A DNA stretch of 64,000 nt from G016234445 sp964438865 (GTDB taxonomy: Bacteria > Chloroflexota > Dehalococcoidia > Tepidiformales > Tepidiformaceae): the NCBI GenBank assembly GCA_964438865.1, contig CAYTMI010000012.1, forward strand, positions 11,517 through 75,516, in the 5' to 3' direction. The notes under the pieces are model-generated. The model was not told the origin of the DNA. It ran no database searches and saw nothing but the letters and a program-made list of their open reading frames with translations. The position numbers and the translations under genes are program-made. Below, one piece after another: positions 52,079 to 60,522 of this stretch. Within the stretch, counting starts at the first letter, position 1. Every line of letters begins with the position of its first letter.

Positions 52079-53476
52079 ATGGAGACCACTCCCGCCACTC
52101 GCCTGGAGCACGACGCCCTCGGCGCCTTCCCCGTCCCTGCGGACGCCTACTACGGCATCGCCACGGCCCGCGCCACAGCGAACTTCACCCTGAGCCCGCT
52201 TCGTCTCCAGCCCGCCTTCATCCGCGCCCTCGGCGTCATCAAGCGCGCCGCCGCCCGCGCCAACAACGACCTCGAACTCCTCCCGGACGACCTCGCGGAG
52301 GCTATCGCCCTCGCCGCCGGGGAGGTCGCCGCCGGCCTCTGGGACGCCGAGTTCGTCGTCGACGTCTTCCAGAGCGGCTCCGGAACCTCCACCAACATGA
52401 ACGCGAACGAGGTCATCGCCAATCGAGCCAACGAGATCCTCGACCGTGGCCTCAAGGGCGCCTACACGCCCGTCCATCCGAACGACCACGTCAACCTTGG
52501 CCAGTCCAGCAACGATGTCATCCCCACGGCAACCCATCTCGCCGCCATCACCGGGATCCAGAAGCGGCTCCTCCCGGCGCTCTACCGCCTCGAATCCTCC
52601 CTCCAGGCGAAGGCCGGCGAATTCGACAGCGTGGTCAAGACCGGCCGCACCCATCTTGTCGACGCTATGCCCATCCGCCTCGGCCAGGAGTTCACGGGCT
52701 ACGCCGGCCAGGTCGAACGCGCCCGCCGCCGGGTCACCGCCGCTGCTGAAGCGCTCCGCGAAGTCGCGCTCGGCGGGACCGCGGTCGGCACCGGCGCCGG
52801 TACCCACGAACAGTTCGCCGCCCGCGCGATCGCCTACATCAACGAATTCGAGCGCCTCCAGTTGCGCGAGACCAGGAACCACTTCCAGGCGCAGTCGGCC
52901 GTCGACGCCATCGTCGAAACGAGCGGCCAGCTTCGCGTCGTCGCTACGTCCTTCGTGAAGATCGCGAATGACCTCCGCCTCATGGCCAGCGGCCCTCGTG
53001 CCGGGCTCGGCGAAATCACCCTGCCCGAACTGCAGCCGGGCAGTTCGATGATGCCGGGCAAGGTCAACCCTGTCGTCCCAGAGGCCGTCATCCAGGCCGC
53101 CGCCCAGGTCGTCGGGAACGACGCCACCATCGCCATGGCCGGCCAGTGGGGCTTCTTCGAACTGAACACCATGCAGACCGTCGCCGCCTACAACCTGCTC
53201 CAGTCCATCGACCTGCTGGCGAACGCCGCATCCCTGCTCGCCGAAAAGTGCATCCCCGGCATCGCCGCCACCAGCACGGACCCCGAGCTTGCCGCACGCA
53301 GCACCGCACTCGTTACCGCCCTTGCCTCCGTTATCGGATACGACCGCGCCGCTGCTATCGCCCACGAAGCTGCCGCCACCGGCCGCACCATCCGCGAAGC
53401 CGCCGAAGGGCAGACTCCCCTCACTGTGCGCGAACTCGACCGACTTCTAGATCCCCGCCGCCTCACCGGGCCATGA
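52079..53476 (+). CDS. Class II fumarate hydratase / aspartate ammonia-lyase family
   Basis: 465-aa tetrameric lyase. Substrate-site motifs are SGSGTSTNMNANEVIANRA, HPNDHVNLGQSSNDVIPTA and KTGRTHLVDAMPIRLGQEF, with the catalytic loop PGSSMMPGKVNPVVPEA. The loop and TGRTHLVDA favour fumarase of the FumC type in actinobacteria-like lineages, but the NPVVPE form also occurs in aspartases, so I leave the symbol open. It stands as a single gene with its own promoter. Confidence 0.88.
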   Translation: METTPATRLEHDALGAFPVPADAYYGIATARATANFTLSPLRLQPAFIRALGVIKRAAARANNDLELLPDDLAEAIALAAGEVAAGLWDAEFVVDVFQSGSGTSTNMNANEVIANRANEILDRGLKGAYTPVHPNDHVNLGQSSNDVIPTATHLAAITGIQKRLLPALYRLESSLQAKAGEFDSVVKTGRTHLVDAMPIRLGQEFTGYAGQVERARRRVTAAAEALREVALGGTAVGTGAGTHEQFAARAIAYINEFERLQLRETRNHFQAQSAVDAIVETSGQLRVVATSFVKIANDLRLMASGPRAGLGEITLPELQPGSSMMPGKVNPVVPEAVIQAAAQVVGNDATIAMAGQWGFFELNTMQTVAAYNLLQSIDLLANAASLLAEKCIPGIAATSTDPELAARSTALVTALASVIGYDRAAAIAHEAAATGRTIREAAEGQTPLTVRELDRLLDPRRLTGP

Positions 53477-53489
53477 ACCGGGGGCTGTC

Positions 53490-53942
53490 CTACTCTGGCT
53501 GTTGTTGCTGCTTCTCCAGCGCCTTTGCCAGCGCGCGCCCTTTGTCCGGAGTCGGGTCCGTCACCAGCCCGTAGATCTCGCGGCCCTCATGGTCCTCCGG
53601 GAGGTGTTCCGTGATCGGCAGCCCCTCTTCCGTCACGAAGAGCAGGCAGTGGCAGTACTTGAACTTCTGCATCTCGTCGCACGCGCAGATCCAGTCCCGC
53701 CGCTTCACCTCTTCCTCGCGCGGGAGGTACAGCCCCTCCGGCCACTTGCCGTTTTCGTCTTTCGATGGGTAGAAGTTGCAGGGGCAGAGCGGCCGCCCGT
53801 ACTTATCGATGTTCGCAGCCAGCCCCAGCACGACGCCTTCGGTGATGAACCGGTCCGGGTGCAGGTGCGTCCCCGATTTCTCCGCGAACTTTGCCGCGTA
53901 GTTCCACATCTTGTCGATGGACTGCTGCTTCGGCTGTTCCAT
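53490..53942 (-). CDS. Ferredoxin-thioredoxin reductase catalytic-subunit-like protein
   Basis: 150 aa from ATG 53942 (GGGAGC). The cysteine pattern RPLCPCNFYP ... WICACDEMQKFKYCHCLLFV is that of FTR catalytic chains (CPC, CxC, CHC) that hold a [4Fe-4S] cluster next to a redox-active disulfide. The middle motif is CAC rather than CPC and the spacing CPC to CxC is longer. A variable FTR subunit is not seen nearby. It may reduce a thioredoxin with ferredoxin electrons in this non-photosynthetic organism. Confidence 0.8.
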   Translation of the reverse strand: MEQPKQQSIDKMWNYAAKFAEKSGTHLHPDRFITEGVVLGLAANIDKYGRPLCPCNFYPSKDENGKWPEGLYLPREEEVKRRDWICACDEMQKFKYCHCLLFVTEEGLPITEHLPEDHEGREIYGLVTDPTPDKGRALAKALEKQQQQPE

Positions 53943-54003
53943 GGTCGCTCCCGTTCGGTGTCGAGCGATCATCGTCGATCCCGGTCCGGGACGCCACGGC
54001 CGC

Positions 54004-54009
54004 TATCAT
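54004..54009 (+). promoter_or_regulatory. -10 box for leaderless GNAT mRNA
   Basis: TATCAT, 6-nt spacer GGATCC, then ATG 54016; no ribosome site. Confidence 0.45.
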
Positions 54010-54015
54010 GGATCC

Positions 54016-54792
54016 ATGGACCCCGGCATCCGCGACGACATGCATCAGAACTCGATCCACGGCCTGTCGGTCGTTGGGACGGCCCTCCCGGGTGCCACGG
54101 TCGCCCACCTGGGGCCATGGCTCCTCTTCGACAGCGGCGTCGAAGGCACCGACTTCAACCAGGCCCTCGCCGCTCGCCCCTTCGATGACCCCCGGGTGGC
54201 CATCGAACTCGCCGAAGCCTGGTATCGCGCCCGGGGCGTGGCGTTCTGTTTCTGGCTGCGCGACCCCCACGACCTGCCGCTTCTGGAGGCGGGGAAGGCC
54301 CGTGGCTACTCCGAACAGTCGCTCGAACCGGCCATGCTCCTTGAATCGCTCCCGGCCGTGCCGATTGCCGTGCCCGGCCTCGACGTCCGCCTCGTGACCG
54401 GCCCCGACGGCGCTGCCGCCTATGCCGATACTGACGCCGAAGAAGCCGAGCGCCACGGAGCCCGCCGCGCCGCCGACGAAGCCCTCGCCGCCGCGGTCAG
54501 CCAGGTCCCCGGCATCCAGCTTTTCGTGGGGTACGCCGGCGCGGTCCCGGTGGCACGCTCGATGGTCGTCGTCAGCGGCCGGATGGCGGGGATCACCAAC
54601 ATCTACGTCGCCCCGTCGATGCGCCGGCGCGGCTTCGGCGCGGCCATGACTTCCGTCGCCGCGGCTGCCGGCCGCCAGCTGGGCGCCACCAGAGCCTGCC
54701 TCGAAGCTTCGGGGATGGGCTTCCCCGTCTACGAACGAATGGGCTTTCGCACCATCTACAGCTACGTCCGGCTCGCCCCGCCCCCCGGCTAG
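54016..54792 (+). CDS. GNAT-family N-acetyltransferase
   Basis: 258 aa. The last third holds the acetyl-CoA fold: ITNIYVAPSMRRRGFGAAMT with the RxxGxG-type loop, then ACLEASGMGFPVYERMGF. The first 140 residues form a partly degenerate second GNAT-like half. Substrate unknown. It ends 4 bp inside the convergent DinB-fold gene. Confidence 0.85.
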   Translation: MDPGIRDDMHQNSIHGLSVVGTALPGATVAHLGPWLLFDSGVEGTDFNQALAARPFDDPRVAIELAEAWYRARGVAFCFWLRDPHDLPLLEAGKARGYSEQSLEPAMLLESLPAVPIAVPGLDVRLVTGPDGAAAYADTDAEEAERHGARRAADEALAAAVSQVPGIQLFVGYAGAVPVARSMVVVSGRMAGITNIYVAPSMRRRGFGAAMTSVAAAAGRQLGATRACLEASGMGFPVYERMGFRTIYSYVRLAPPPG

Positions 54793-55313
54793 ATCGTCAG
54801 CCCGCCGAGCCCCTGGACACCCCGCACGTACTCGATTTCGCCCACATGCCGGTACCCGTGGCTCAGGCACACACCGTAGACCCCGTCCCACAGCGACATC
54901 TCGCCCAGCGGCTTGATCGTCACCTTCCGCTCTTCGAACTCCTCCGGTGACATACTCGCCAGGTAGTCGTCCGTTGCCTTCCACACCGCCTGCTGGTATG
55001 CCAACCACGCTGCGACATCATGGATCTGTACCGCGTTCGCCTCTTCCGTGGTCATCCCGGTGCCTTGGCTGGTGCGTGGCAGCGCGAAGCGCACGTCCCA
55101 GCCGCCTTCCATCCACACAGTCGGCTTCCGCTGCGTCACGAAGTTGATGATGTTGTCCTCCGTCCGGACGTAGTGCCAGAGGCTGAAGAAGGCGCTCACG
55201 CCCCCCTCCTGCGGCCGGAAATTGAAGTGCTCGGCCGTCATCCCTTCGACCGCCTTGTCGAGCAGTGCGTGCATGGACTTCAGGCTGCTGCGAAGGATCC
55301 CATGGGGTGTCAT
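54789..55313 (-). CDS. DinB-fold protein, paralogue of the one at 33668
   Basis: 174 aa with GAGGAG ribosome site. His residues in FFSLWHYVRTEDN and in CLSHGYRHVGEIEYVRG match the metal positions of DinB-like four-helix proteins. Around the first motif it is very similar to the 33668 protein, pointing to a duplication within this genome. Function unknown. Confidence 0.85.
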   Translation of the reverse strand: MTPHGILRSSLKSMHALLDKAVEGMTAEHFNFRPQEGGVSAFFSLWHYVRTEDNIINFVTQRKPTVWMEGGWDVRFALPRTSQGTGMTTEEANAVQIHDVAAWLAYQQAVWKATDDYLASMSPEEFEERKVTIKPLGEMSLWDGVYGVCLSHGYRHVGEIEYVRGVQGLGGLTI

Positions 55314-55444
55314 CTCGATGCTCCTCTTCCTGGTGAGCGCCGATCATGGACTCTCCCACCGCCGCCGTCCATCCGCCCCGACCGGTTGCCGGGCACCTCT
55401 CCGAAGCCCATAATCCGCCCTCAACCCCGCCCGGAGGCTCGACC

Positions 55445-55906
55445 ATGATCTCGAAGAAAGAACTCGCCGACGGCGTCCGCTTCGCCGGCTCCCGCGCCGC
55501 CGCCGCCGCCACCTACGTCAAGGATTGGGACCACCAGCTTGGCCACCAGTGGACCACCGCCGACGCCTTCAGCCATGTCGCGGCCACTGCCGGCGGCGCC
55601 GCGAATCTCGTCCCCATGCTCGGCGGGGGCATGCTTTCGGGCATCGGCGTCGACCAGATCGCCCAGATGAACGCTCAGTCCATCGCTCAGCAGTCAGGCA
55701 AGTCGCGTGACGAAATCGCCAAAGCGATCGTCGAAGGCCACGAAGCCTCCGCCAGGTTCGTCGAATCCCTTGCCGATGCGGAGCTGGCGAAGACGGTCGC
55801 CCTCGGCGGCTACGAAATGCCCCTCGCCGAGATCATCGCCCAGATCTGGATCCACCACGCCATCGCCCACTCCTACGAAGCCAGCGCTCGCTGGCCCATC
55901 CAGTAG
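55445..55906 (+). CDS. DinB/maleylpyruvate-isomerase-like protein
   Basis: 153 aa, ATG 55445 behind GGAGG. A third DinB-superfamily member, divergent from the first two: TADAFSHVAATAGGAANLVP provides one His, and IWIHHAIAHSYEASARWP further His near the C-terminus. Mycothiol-dependent isomerase-like proteins look like this, but no thiol cofactor genes are here. It is divergent from the DinB-fold gene at 54789. Confidence 0.75.
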   Translation: MISKKELADGVRFAGSRAAAAATYVKDWDHQLGHQWTTADAFSHVAATAGGAANLVPMLGGGMLSGIGVDQIAQMNAQSIAQQSGKSRDEIAKAIVEGHEASARFVESLADAELAKTVALGGYEMPLAEIIAQIWIHHAIAHSYEASARWPIQ

Positions 55907-55928
55907 GGGCGAGAAACAGCCTGGCCTG

Positions 55929-56708
55929 CTAGGCCGCGTGCTGGGGCGCCTCCAGCGCGTAGCCCGCGCCCCAGCGGTTCACGATGTACCGCGGCCGGCT
56001 CGGGTCGTCTTCCAGCTTCTGCCGCAGGTACCGAACGTAGAGCCGCAGGTAGTGGGTCTCGTTCGCGTACTGGTTGCCCCACACCCGCGCGATCAGCGCC
56101 TTCGCAGGGACCACCTCGCCCGGCCGCTCCGCAAGCGTCGCCAGCAGCCGGAACTCTGTCGGCGAAAGGGAAATCAAGGTTCCGCTCTTTCGCACCAGGT
56201 GGCCCGCCGAGTCGATTTCGATCTCGCCCACCCGCACCACTGGCGGAGCCTCCCTGGGGTTCGTCACTCCCGCCGCTTGCGCCCGCCGGAACGCCGCCCG
56301 CAGCCGCAGGTCAACCTCTTCCGTGGGGCAACGCGGCCGGCAGTAGTCGTCAGCTCCCGCCTCCAGGCAGCGCAGCATCTCAGCCACCGTCCCCGCACAG
56401 CCCACCACCACGAACGGCACGTTCGTCAGCCCCCGCAGCGACGCCGTCAGCCCATCTGGCGAAGCGACTTCCCGCCCGATGTCGATGACGACGGCGTCCG
56501 GTTCCATCTCCGCAATGAAGGAAACAGCCCGGTGCGGGTCCCCCGAGGCGGCGACCCGGTAGCCGATCGCCTCCAGGCCACGTGCGCGGTCATACGCCCG
56601 CTCCAGTCCCTGCGAGATGATTGCCACCCGCACGCCTACCAGGGGCGGCAGACTCCACGCTGACTTGTCGTCCGGACTTTCCAACCTGTCCCTCCCGGTC
56701 GCTCCCAT
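55929..56708 (-). CDS. OmpR/PhoB-type response regulator with atypical receiver
   Basis: Up to 259 aa; an internal start near the VRVAIISQG segment is possible. The receiver keeps a central Asp (AVVIDIGRE) but the acidic pair at the first strand reads SQ (VAIISQGLE) and the conserved Lys region reads YCRPRCP, so phosphorylation by the usual route is doubtful. The C-terminal winged helix is intact: ISLSPTEFRLLATLAERPGE, ETHYLRLYVRYLRQKLED and IVNRWGAGYAL. No histidine kinase is adjacent, so this is an orphan, perhaps ligand- or redox-controlled (Cys pair in the receiver). Confidence 0.85.
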   Translation of the reverse strand: MGATGRDRLESPDDKSAWSLPPLVGVRVAIISQGLERAYDRARGLEAIGYRVAASGDPHRAVSFIAEMEPDAVVIDIGREVASPDGLTASLRGLTNVPFVVVGCAGTVAEMLRCLEAGADDYCRPRCPTEEVDLRLRAAFRRAQAAGVTNPREAPPVVRVGEIEIDSAGHLVRKSGTLISLSPTEFRLLATLAERPGEVVPAKALIARVWGNQYANETHYLRLYVRYLRQKLEDDPSRPRYIVNRWGAGYALEAPQHAA

Positions 56709-56759
56709 TGGGGGACTCCCCCAATACAGGACCCCGGCAGACGCGCCGACACCCTCAGC

Positions 56760-57455
56760 GTGAGGCTTGTCACGCCGTTCGCTGCTCTGGTGCTGCTGGG
56801 CGCGTGCTGTTCGGCCGCTGCCCTCCTGGTCGACTGGATGCCGGCCCGGGCTGGAGCCATGAGTCCCGCAATGGATACTTCGGCAGAACCCGTCCGGAGC
56901 CCCGGTTTCTCAAACGTCGTTCCAACAGTTGTCACGCGATCGACACCTCCCGCCGCCGCGCTCTCCACCCTCCCCGAGGTGGCTCCGGCCCCGGCCGAAG
57001 AAGTCGTTCACTCCGTCGGGACGCTCCCGGCGGCCATCCATCTCGTCAGCGCTCCCGCGCCCGATGCTGCCCGCGCCTCCGCCCTGCTCGCGTCCATGAA
57101 CTCCGCCCGCAGCGAGGCCGGCCTTCCTGCCCTCGTGCCCGACAGCCTTCTCGCCGAAGTCGCCCTCGTCCGGGCCCGGGACCTCGTCGCCCGCGATTAC
57201 TTCGCCCACTACGGCCCCGATGGTGGCAGCGCCTTCTCCGAACTTGGCCTCCGCGGGGTGGGCTACCTGCTCGCCGGCGAAAACCTTGCCCGGAACAACT
57301 ACCCTCACGCCCACTCCGCGACAGTCGCCTTCGACGGGCTCATGGCCAGCCCCGGCCATCGCGCAAACATCCTCGAACCCCGCTTCCGCGCTGCCGGTGT
57401 CGCCGCCGTCGCCGACGGCGCCATGTGGTACTACGTCACCGTCTTCATCGACTGA
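56760..57455 (+). CDS. Secreted CAP-domain (SCP/PR-1) protein
   Basis: 231 aa, GTG start. Signal peptide or anchor in the first 28 residues, a Pro/Ala/Ser linker to about 100, then the CAP domain: LASMNSARSEAGLPALVPD, ARDYFAHYGPDGG with the His, LLAGENLARNN, and GLMASPGHRANILEPRFRA. Bacterial CAP proteins are extracellular, of mostly unknown function. Ends at a strong terminator. Confidence 0.9.
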   Translation: MRLVTPFAALVLLGACCSAAALLVDWMPARAGAMSPAMDTSAEPVRSPGFSNVVPTVVTRSTPPAAALSTLPEVAPAPAEEVVHSVGTLPAAIHLVSAPAPDAARASALLASMNSARSEAGLPALVPDSLLAEVALVRARDLVARDYFAHYGPDGGSAFSELGLRGVGYLLAGENLARNNYPHAHSATVAFDGLMASPGHRANILEPRFRAAGVAAVADGAMWYYVTVFID

Positions 57456-57475
57456 GGCTCACCGTTTCGGGGAAC

Positions 57476-57515
57476 GAAGAAGGGGGCGGCACCCACCAGC
57501 CGCCCCCTTCTTCTT
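57476..57515 (+). terminator. Intrinsic terminator of the CAP gene
   Basis: GAAGAAGGGGGCGGC and its complement GCCGCCCCCTTCTTC make a perfect 15-bp stem with an 8-nt loop, followed by TTGG, 21 nt after the stop codon. Confidence 0.8.
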
Positions 57516-57532
57516 GGCCCGCGAGGGGCCAG

Positions 57533-57644
57533 TCACTCGCCGCCAATGAGGAAGTTGGCGGCGACGTTGGCCAGTTTGTCCGGCTGTTCCAGGTTGAACC
57601 AATGGAACTTCACGGAGGCCGCCCCCAGCCGGGTGCTCGCGTGA
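57533..57644 (-). pseudogene. 3' end of an alpha/beta hydrolase gene
   Basis: The minus-strand frame gives RLGAASVKFHWFNLEQPDKL and ANVAANFLIGGE then stop. This is how many alpha/beta hydrolases end (His region, EQPxxL, FL). Upstream the frame breaks after a few codons, so only the tail is left. The remaining stretch to 57838 shows no gene. Confidence 0.4.
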
Positions 57645-57838
57645 CGCTAAGAGTTCTACCCCGCCGGCGGCACGGCCGATCGGCCGTGGATCAGGGTCCA
57701 TTCGGCCGTTGACGTTCCCGGTTTCTCCCTTTCATCCGCCTGTGTGATGCAGTTCATAGACCTGCGCGGGGCATAGGTTCACTCTGTGGACACGGTCGCT
57801 GCCGAACACTCCAACACGAAGCGGCCAGGAGGAATGCC

Positions 57839-58036
57839 ATGTTTGACTTCGAACTCCAGGCGCTCGCTCGCCACGACGACGACCTCCGCCACCTTCAGCA
57901 CGCTCAGCTGACCGGCGAGGCCTATGAACCGGTCGAGCGGGTTCACCTCAGCCGCCAGGTTGCCGCGTGGTGGGCCTTCTTCCGGACCACCGGTCCCGCC
58001 AACCCGAACCTCGAACGCCCCTACCTCCACATCTAA
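57839..58036 (+). CDS. Small hypothetical protein (65 aa)
   Basis: AGGAGG stands seven nt before the ATG, a very strong ribosome site, and a perfect terminator follows the stop by 22 nt, so this looks like a real monocistronic gene. The protein is soluble, helical in the first half (LQALARHDDDLRHLQHAQL) and ends with aromatic WWAFFRTTG and ERPYLHI. No family recognised. Confidence 0.7.
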   Translation: MFDFELQALARHDDDLRHLQHAQLTGEAYEPVERVHLSRQVAAWWAFFRTTGPANPNLERPYLHI

Positions 58037-58058
58037 GGCCCAACCGACGCAACCAATA

Positions 58059-58090
58059 CGGGGGCGGCAGCCGTGTGGCTGCCGCCCCCG
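58059..58090. terminator. Intrinsic terminator between small gene and tRNA-Val
   Basis: CGGGGGCGGCAGCC and GGCTGCCGCCCCCG form a perfect 14-bp stem with a GTGT loop, then TTGCGTT. It ends the 65-aa gene and, on the other strand, lies 12 nt behind the tRNA, so it may serve both. Confidence 0.8.
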
Positions 58091-58101
58091 TTGCGTTCTG
58101 C

Positions 58102-58178
58102 TGGTGGGCGATGAGGGGCTCGAACCCCCGACCCCCTCGGTGTAAACGAGGTGCTCTGGCCAACTGAGCTAATCGCCC
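58102..58178 (-). tRNA. tRNA-Val(TAC)
   Basis: Complete cloverleaf on the minus strand: GGGCGAT/ATCGCCC acceptor, D arm GCTC/GAGC, anticodon arm CCTCG-TTTACAC-CGAGG with anticodon TAC, T arm with GGTTCGAGCC loop, and an encoded CCA at 58102-58104. Confidence 0.97.
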
Positions 58179-58217
58179 TCGCCCAAGTGTACCGCCACCA
58201 CTCCCCAACCGCCCCGC

Positions 58218-59222
58218 CTACAGCTCCATCCGGGCCTGCGCCGGCGCGGCCGGCGCCCCGCCTGCCAGGCGCGCCAACACACGCAACGTGCTCTCGATTT
58301 CCGTCCGCGCGATCCGCTCCTCGTCGAGCCACGCCCGCGCGCCGCGTTCCTCCCACTTGCCTGCCGTCCGGTATTCGTCCAGCGAAGGGAAGCGCGCCGC
58401 CGCCGCCCGGAGGTCCATCAGCGCCCGGTTGCGCTCGAACACCTCTCGCGCCTCGCCCGAAGCCAGCGCAGCCTCCAGCTTCACCTGCCGCCGCCCGAGC
58501 GCTTCCGCTGCCAGCCGCGGCGCTGCGAAGTACGCCTCCATCGGCCCCTGCGCCAAGAGCCGCGCCGCGGTCAGTGTCCCGACGCCCGGAATCCCGGGCA
58601 GGTCGTCACTGGCGTCACCACTGGCAGCCCGGTAGTCCAGGTATCGCTCCCGTGGGAACGAGGCGGCGGTGCCCCCGCTGTCGGTCGGCGCCGTCGCCTC
58701 CGCGAAATTGTCGACCGTCACCAGCAGCTTCTTCACGGGCGAATAGACCGTCACCCGCTCGTCGACGAGTTGAAGGAAGTCCCGGTCGGTGGAGGCGATC
58801 CGCACTGCCCCGGCGTATTGGCTGGCCGCCGCCGCGGCGAGGTCGTCCGCCTCGGTGTTCGTCCCTCTGAGCACGATTACCGGGAGGAGGCGAGCCAGCT
58901 CCGCGAACCGCTCGATTGCCCCCAGCACGTACTCCTCGTATTCCACGAACGATGCGTTGCTCTCCCGCCCGGTCTGGTAAGCGGGGAAGATCTCCCGCCG
59001 CCGCAACGGCCGTCCGTGGTCGAACGTCACCACGACCGCATCCGCCCGCCCCGGCGTGGTCCCCGGCGCTTCACCCCCGCGGGTAATCAGCCCCAGCACC
59101 CCTTGCGCCAGGCCAAGGAGGGCCGCCCGTCGCAGCTTCTCCGGCGTGTCGGCGTTCATCGGCCGGCGAAGCGCATGGAAACCCGCCCAGGCGATGTTGT
59201 TGCCGTCGATTACAAGAAGCAT
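58218..59222 (-). CDS. 5'-3' exonuclease (Pol I N-terminal/FEN type)
   Basis: 334 aa stand-alone nuclease. Metal-binding acids appear in LLVIDGNNIAW, VTFDHGRPLRR, GTNTEADDLAA and ASTDRDFLQLV, and the helix-hairpin-helix region reads GDASDDLPGIPGVGTLTAARLL. Domain order equals the N-terminal domain of DNA polymerase I. An extra C-terminal part (about 260-334) is helical. A GATACT box 6 nt before the ATG suggests a leaderless start here too. Confidence 0.92.
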   Translation of the reverse strand: MLLVIDGNNIAWAGFHALRRPMNADTPEKLRRAALLGLAQGVLGLITRGGEAPGTTPGRADAVVVTFDHGRPLRRREIFPAYQTGRESNASFVEYEEYVLGAIERFAELARLLPVIVLRGTNTEADDLAAAAASQYAGAVRIASTDRDFLQLVDERVTVYSPVKKLLVTVDNFAEATAPTDSGGTAASFPRERYLDYRAASGDASDDLPGIPGVGTLTAARLLAQGPMEAYFAAPRLAAEALGRRQVKLEAALASGEAREVFERNRALMDLRAAAARFPSLDEYRTAGKWEERGARAWLDEERIARTEIESTLRVLARLAGGAPAAPAQARMEL

Positions 59223-59346
59223 GGCTCCAGTATCGCCTATCGCGGGGTGAGGGACGCCCGGTCGTCCACTTCCGAGAACTCTATCTCCACGGCCATCCCG
59301 TCCATGCGATCTGCTCGCTCACTCTGCCGCTTTACCGCAAGCCGGG

Positions 59347-59352
59347 TACGAT
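59347..59352 (+). promoter_or_regulatory. -10 box for leaderless dxr mRNA
   Basis: TACGAT, 6-nt spacer GGATTG, then GTG 59359. This decides for the GTG over the TTG one codon earlier. Confidence 0.45.
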
Positions 59353-59358
59353 GGATTG

Positions 59359-60522
59359 GTGGAACGAAACCCCGTCCGCGTCGCTGTCCTCGGCTCGACC
59401 GGCTCCATCGGCCGCCAGGCGCTTGACGTCATCAGCCAGTTGCCCGGCCGCTTCCAGGTCGTCGCCCTCGCCGCCGGTCGGAACACCAGCGAACTCGCCC
59501 GCCAGGTGGCCGCTTTCCGCCCCGCCTACGCCTGGGCCGATGCCCCCCGCGATTCCGCCCTCGACAGCGCTCTCGACGTCGCCGGCACCCGCTGGGCGGA
59601 CATGGATGCCATCGCCGTGGCGCCCGAGGTCGACATCCTCCTCGTCGGCACGGCTGGTGCCGCCGGTCTCACGCCCACCCTGGCCGCACTCAACGCCGGC
59701 CGTCCCGTCGCCATCGCCAACAAAGAAGTCCTCGTCATGGCCGGTCACCTCGTCCGTCGCGCCATGCTCGTGGGCGGCGGCAGCCTCCGCCCGGTCGATA
59801 GCGAACACTCCGCCATCTGGCAGTGTCTCTGGGGGGAAGAAGGCCACGAGATCCGCCGCATCCTCCTGACTGCCAGCGGCGGCGCCTTCCGCGATTTCGA
59901 CCAGCGCGCCCTTGATGCCGTCACCCCCGCACAGGCGCTGAACCACCCGACCTGGAAGATGGGCGCCAAGATCACCGTCGACAGCGCCAGCCTCATGAAC
60001 AAAGGTATGGAGACCATCGAAGCCATGTGGCTCTTTGGCGTCCCCATGGAAAAGGTCGAAGTCGTCCTCCACCGCGAATCCATCGTCCATTCGCTCGTCG
60101 AATTCAGCGATGGCAGCGTCAAGGCCCAACTCGGCGTGCCCGACATGCGCCTGCCGATCCAGTGCGCCCTCGCCTACCCGGATCGGATGCCTGTGCCTCC
60201 CGCCCCGCCGCTGGACCTCGCGAAGGCCGGTGCGCTCCACTTCGACGCCCCCGACCTCGCCCGCTTCCCCTGCCTGTCACTCGCGATGGAAGCCGGCCGC
60301 CTCGGTGGCACCTATCCCGCCGCCATGGCCGCCGCCGACGAAGTCGCGGTCGCGCGGTTCCTCGCCGGCGAAGTTCGCTTCACGGATATTCCCCGGATCA
60401 TCGAATCCGCTATGGAGAGGCACACCAGCACCGCCGATCCTGATCTGGAGACGGTCCTCGCCGCGGACGCATCCGCCCGCGAATCCGCCGCCACCGCATC
60501 CCTGGGGGTCCCCGCCAGATGA
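59359..60522 (+). CDS. dxr: 1-deoxy-D-xylulose-5-phosphate reductoisomerase
   Basis: 387 aa enzyme of the MEP isoprenoid pathway. NADPH site VAVLGSTGSIGRQALDVI at the start; substrate/metal residues in IANKEVLVMAGHL, PVDSEHSAIWQCL, LTASGGAFRD, WKMGAKITVDSASLMNKGME and HRESIVHSLVEF. Slightly short C-terminus for the family, but complete. Overlaps rseP by ATGA. Confidence 0.95.
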   Translation: MERNPVRVAVLGSTGSIGRQALDVISQLPGRFQVVALAAGRNTSELARQVAAFRPAYAWADAPRDSALDSALDVAGTRWADMDAIAVAPEVDILLVGTAGAAGLTPTLAALNAGRPVAIANKEVLVMAGHLVRRAMLVGGGSLRPVDSEHSAIWQCLWGEEGHEIRRILLTASGGAFRDFDQRALDAVTPAQALNHPTWKMGAKITVDSASLMNKGMETIEAMWLFGVPMEKVEVVLHRESIVHSLVEFSDGSVKAQLGVPDMRLPIQCALAYPDRMPVPPAPPLDLAKAGALHFDAPDLARFPCLSLAMEAGRLGGTYPAAMAAADEVAVARFLAGEVRFTDIPRIIESAMERHTSTADPDLETVLAADASARESAATASLGVPAR

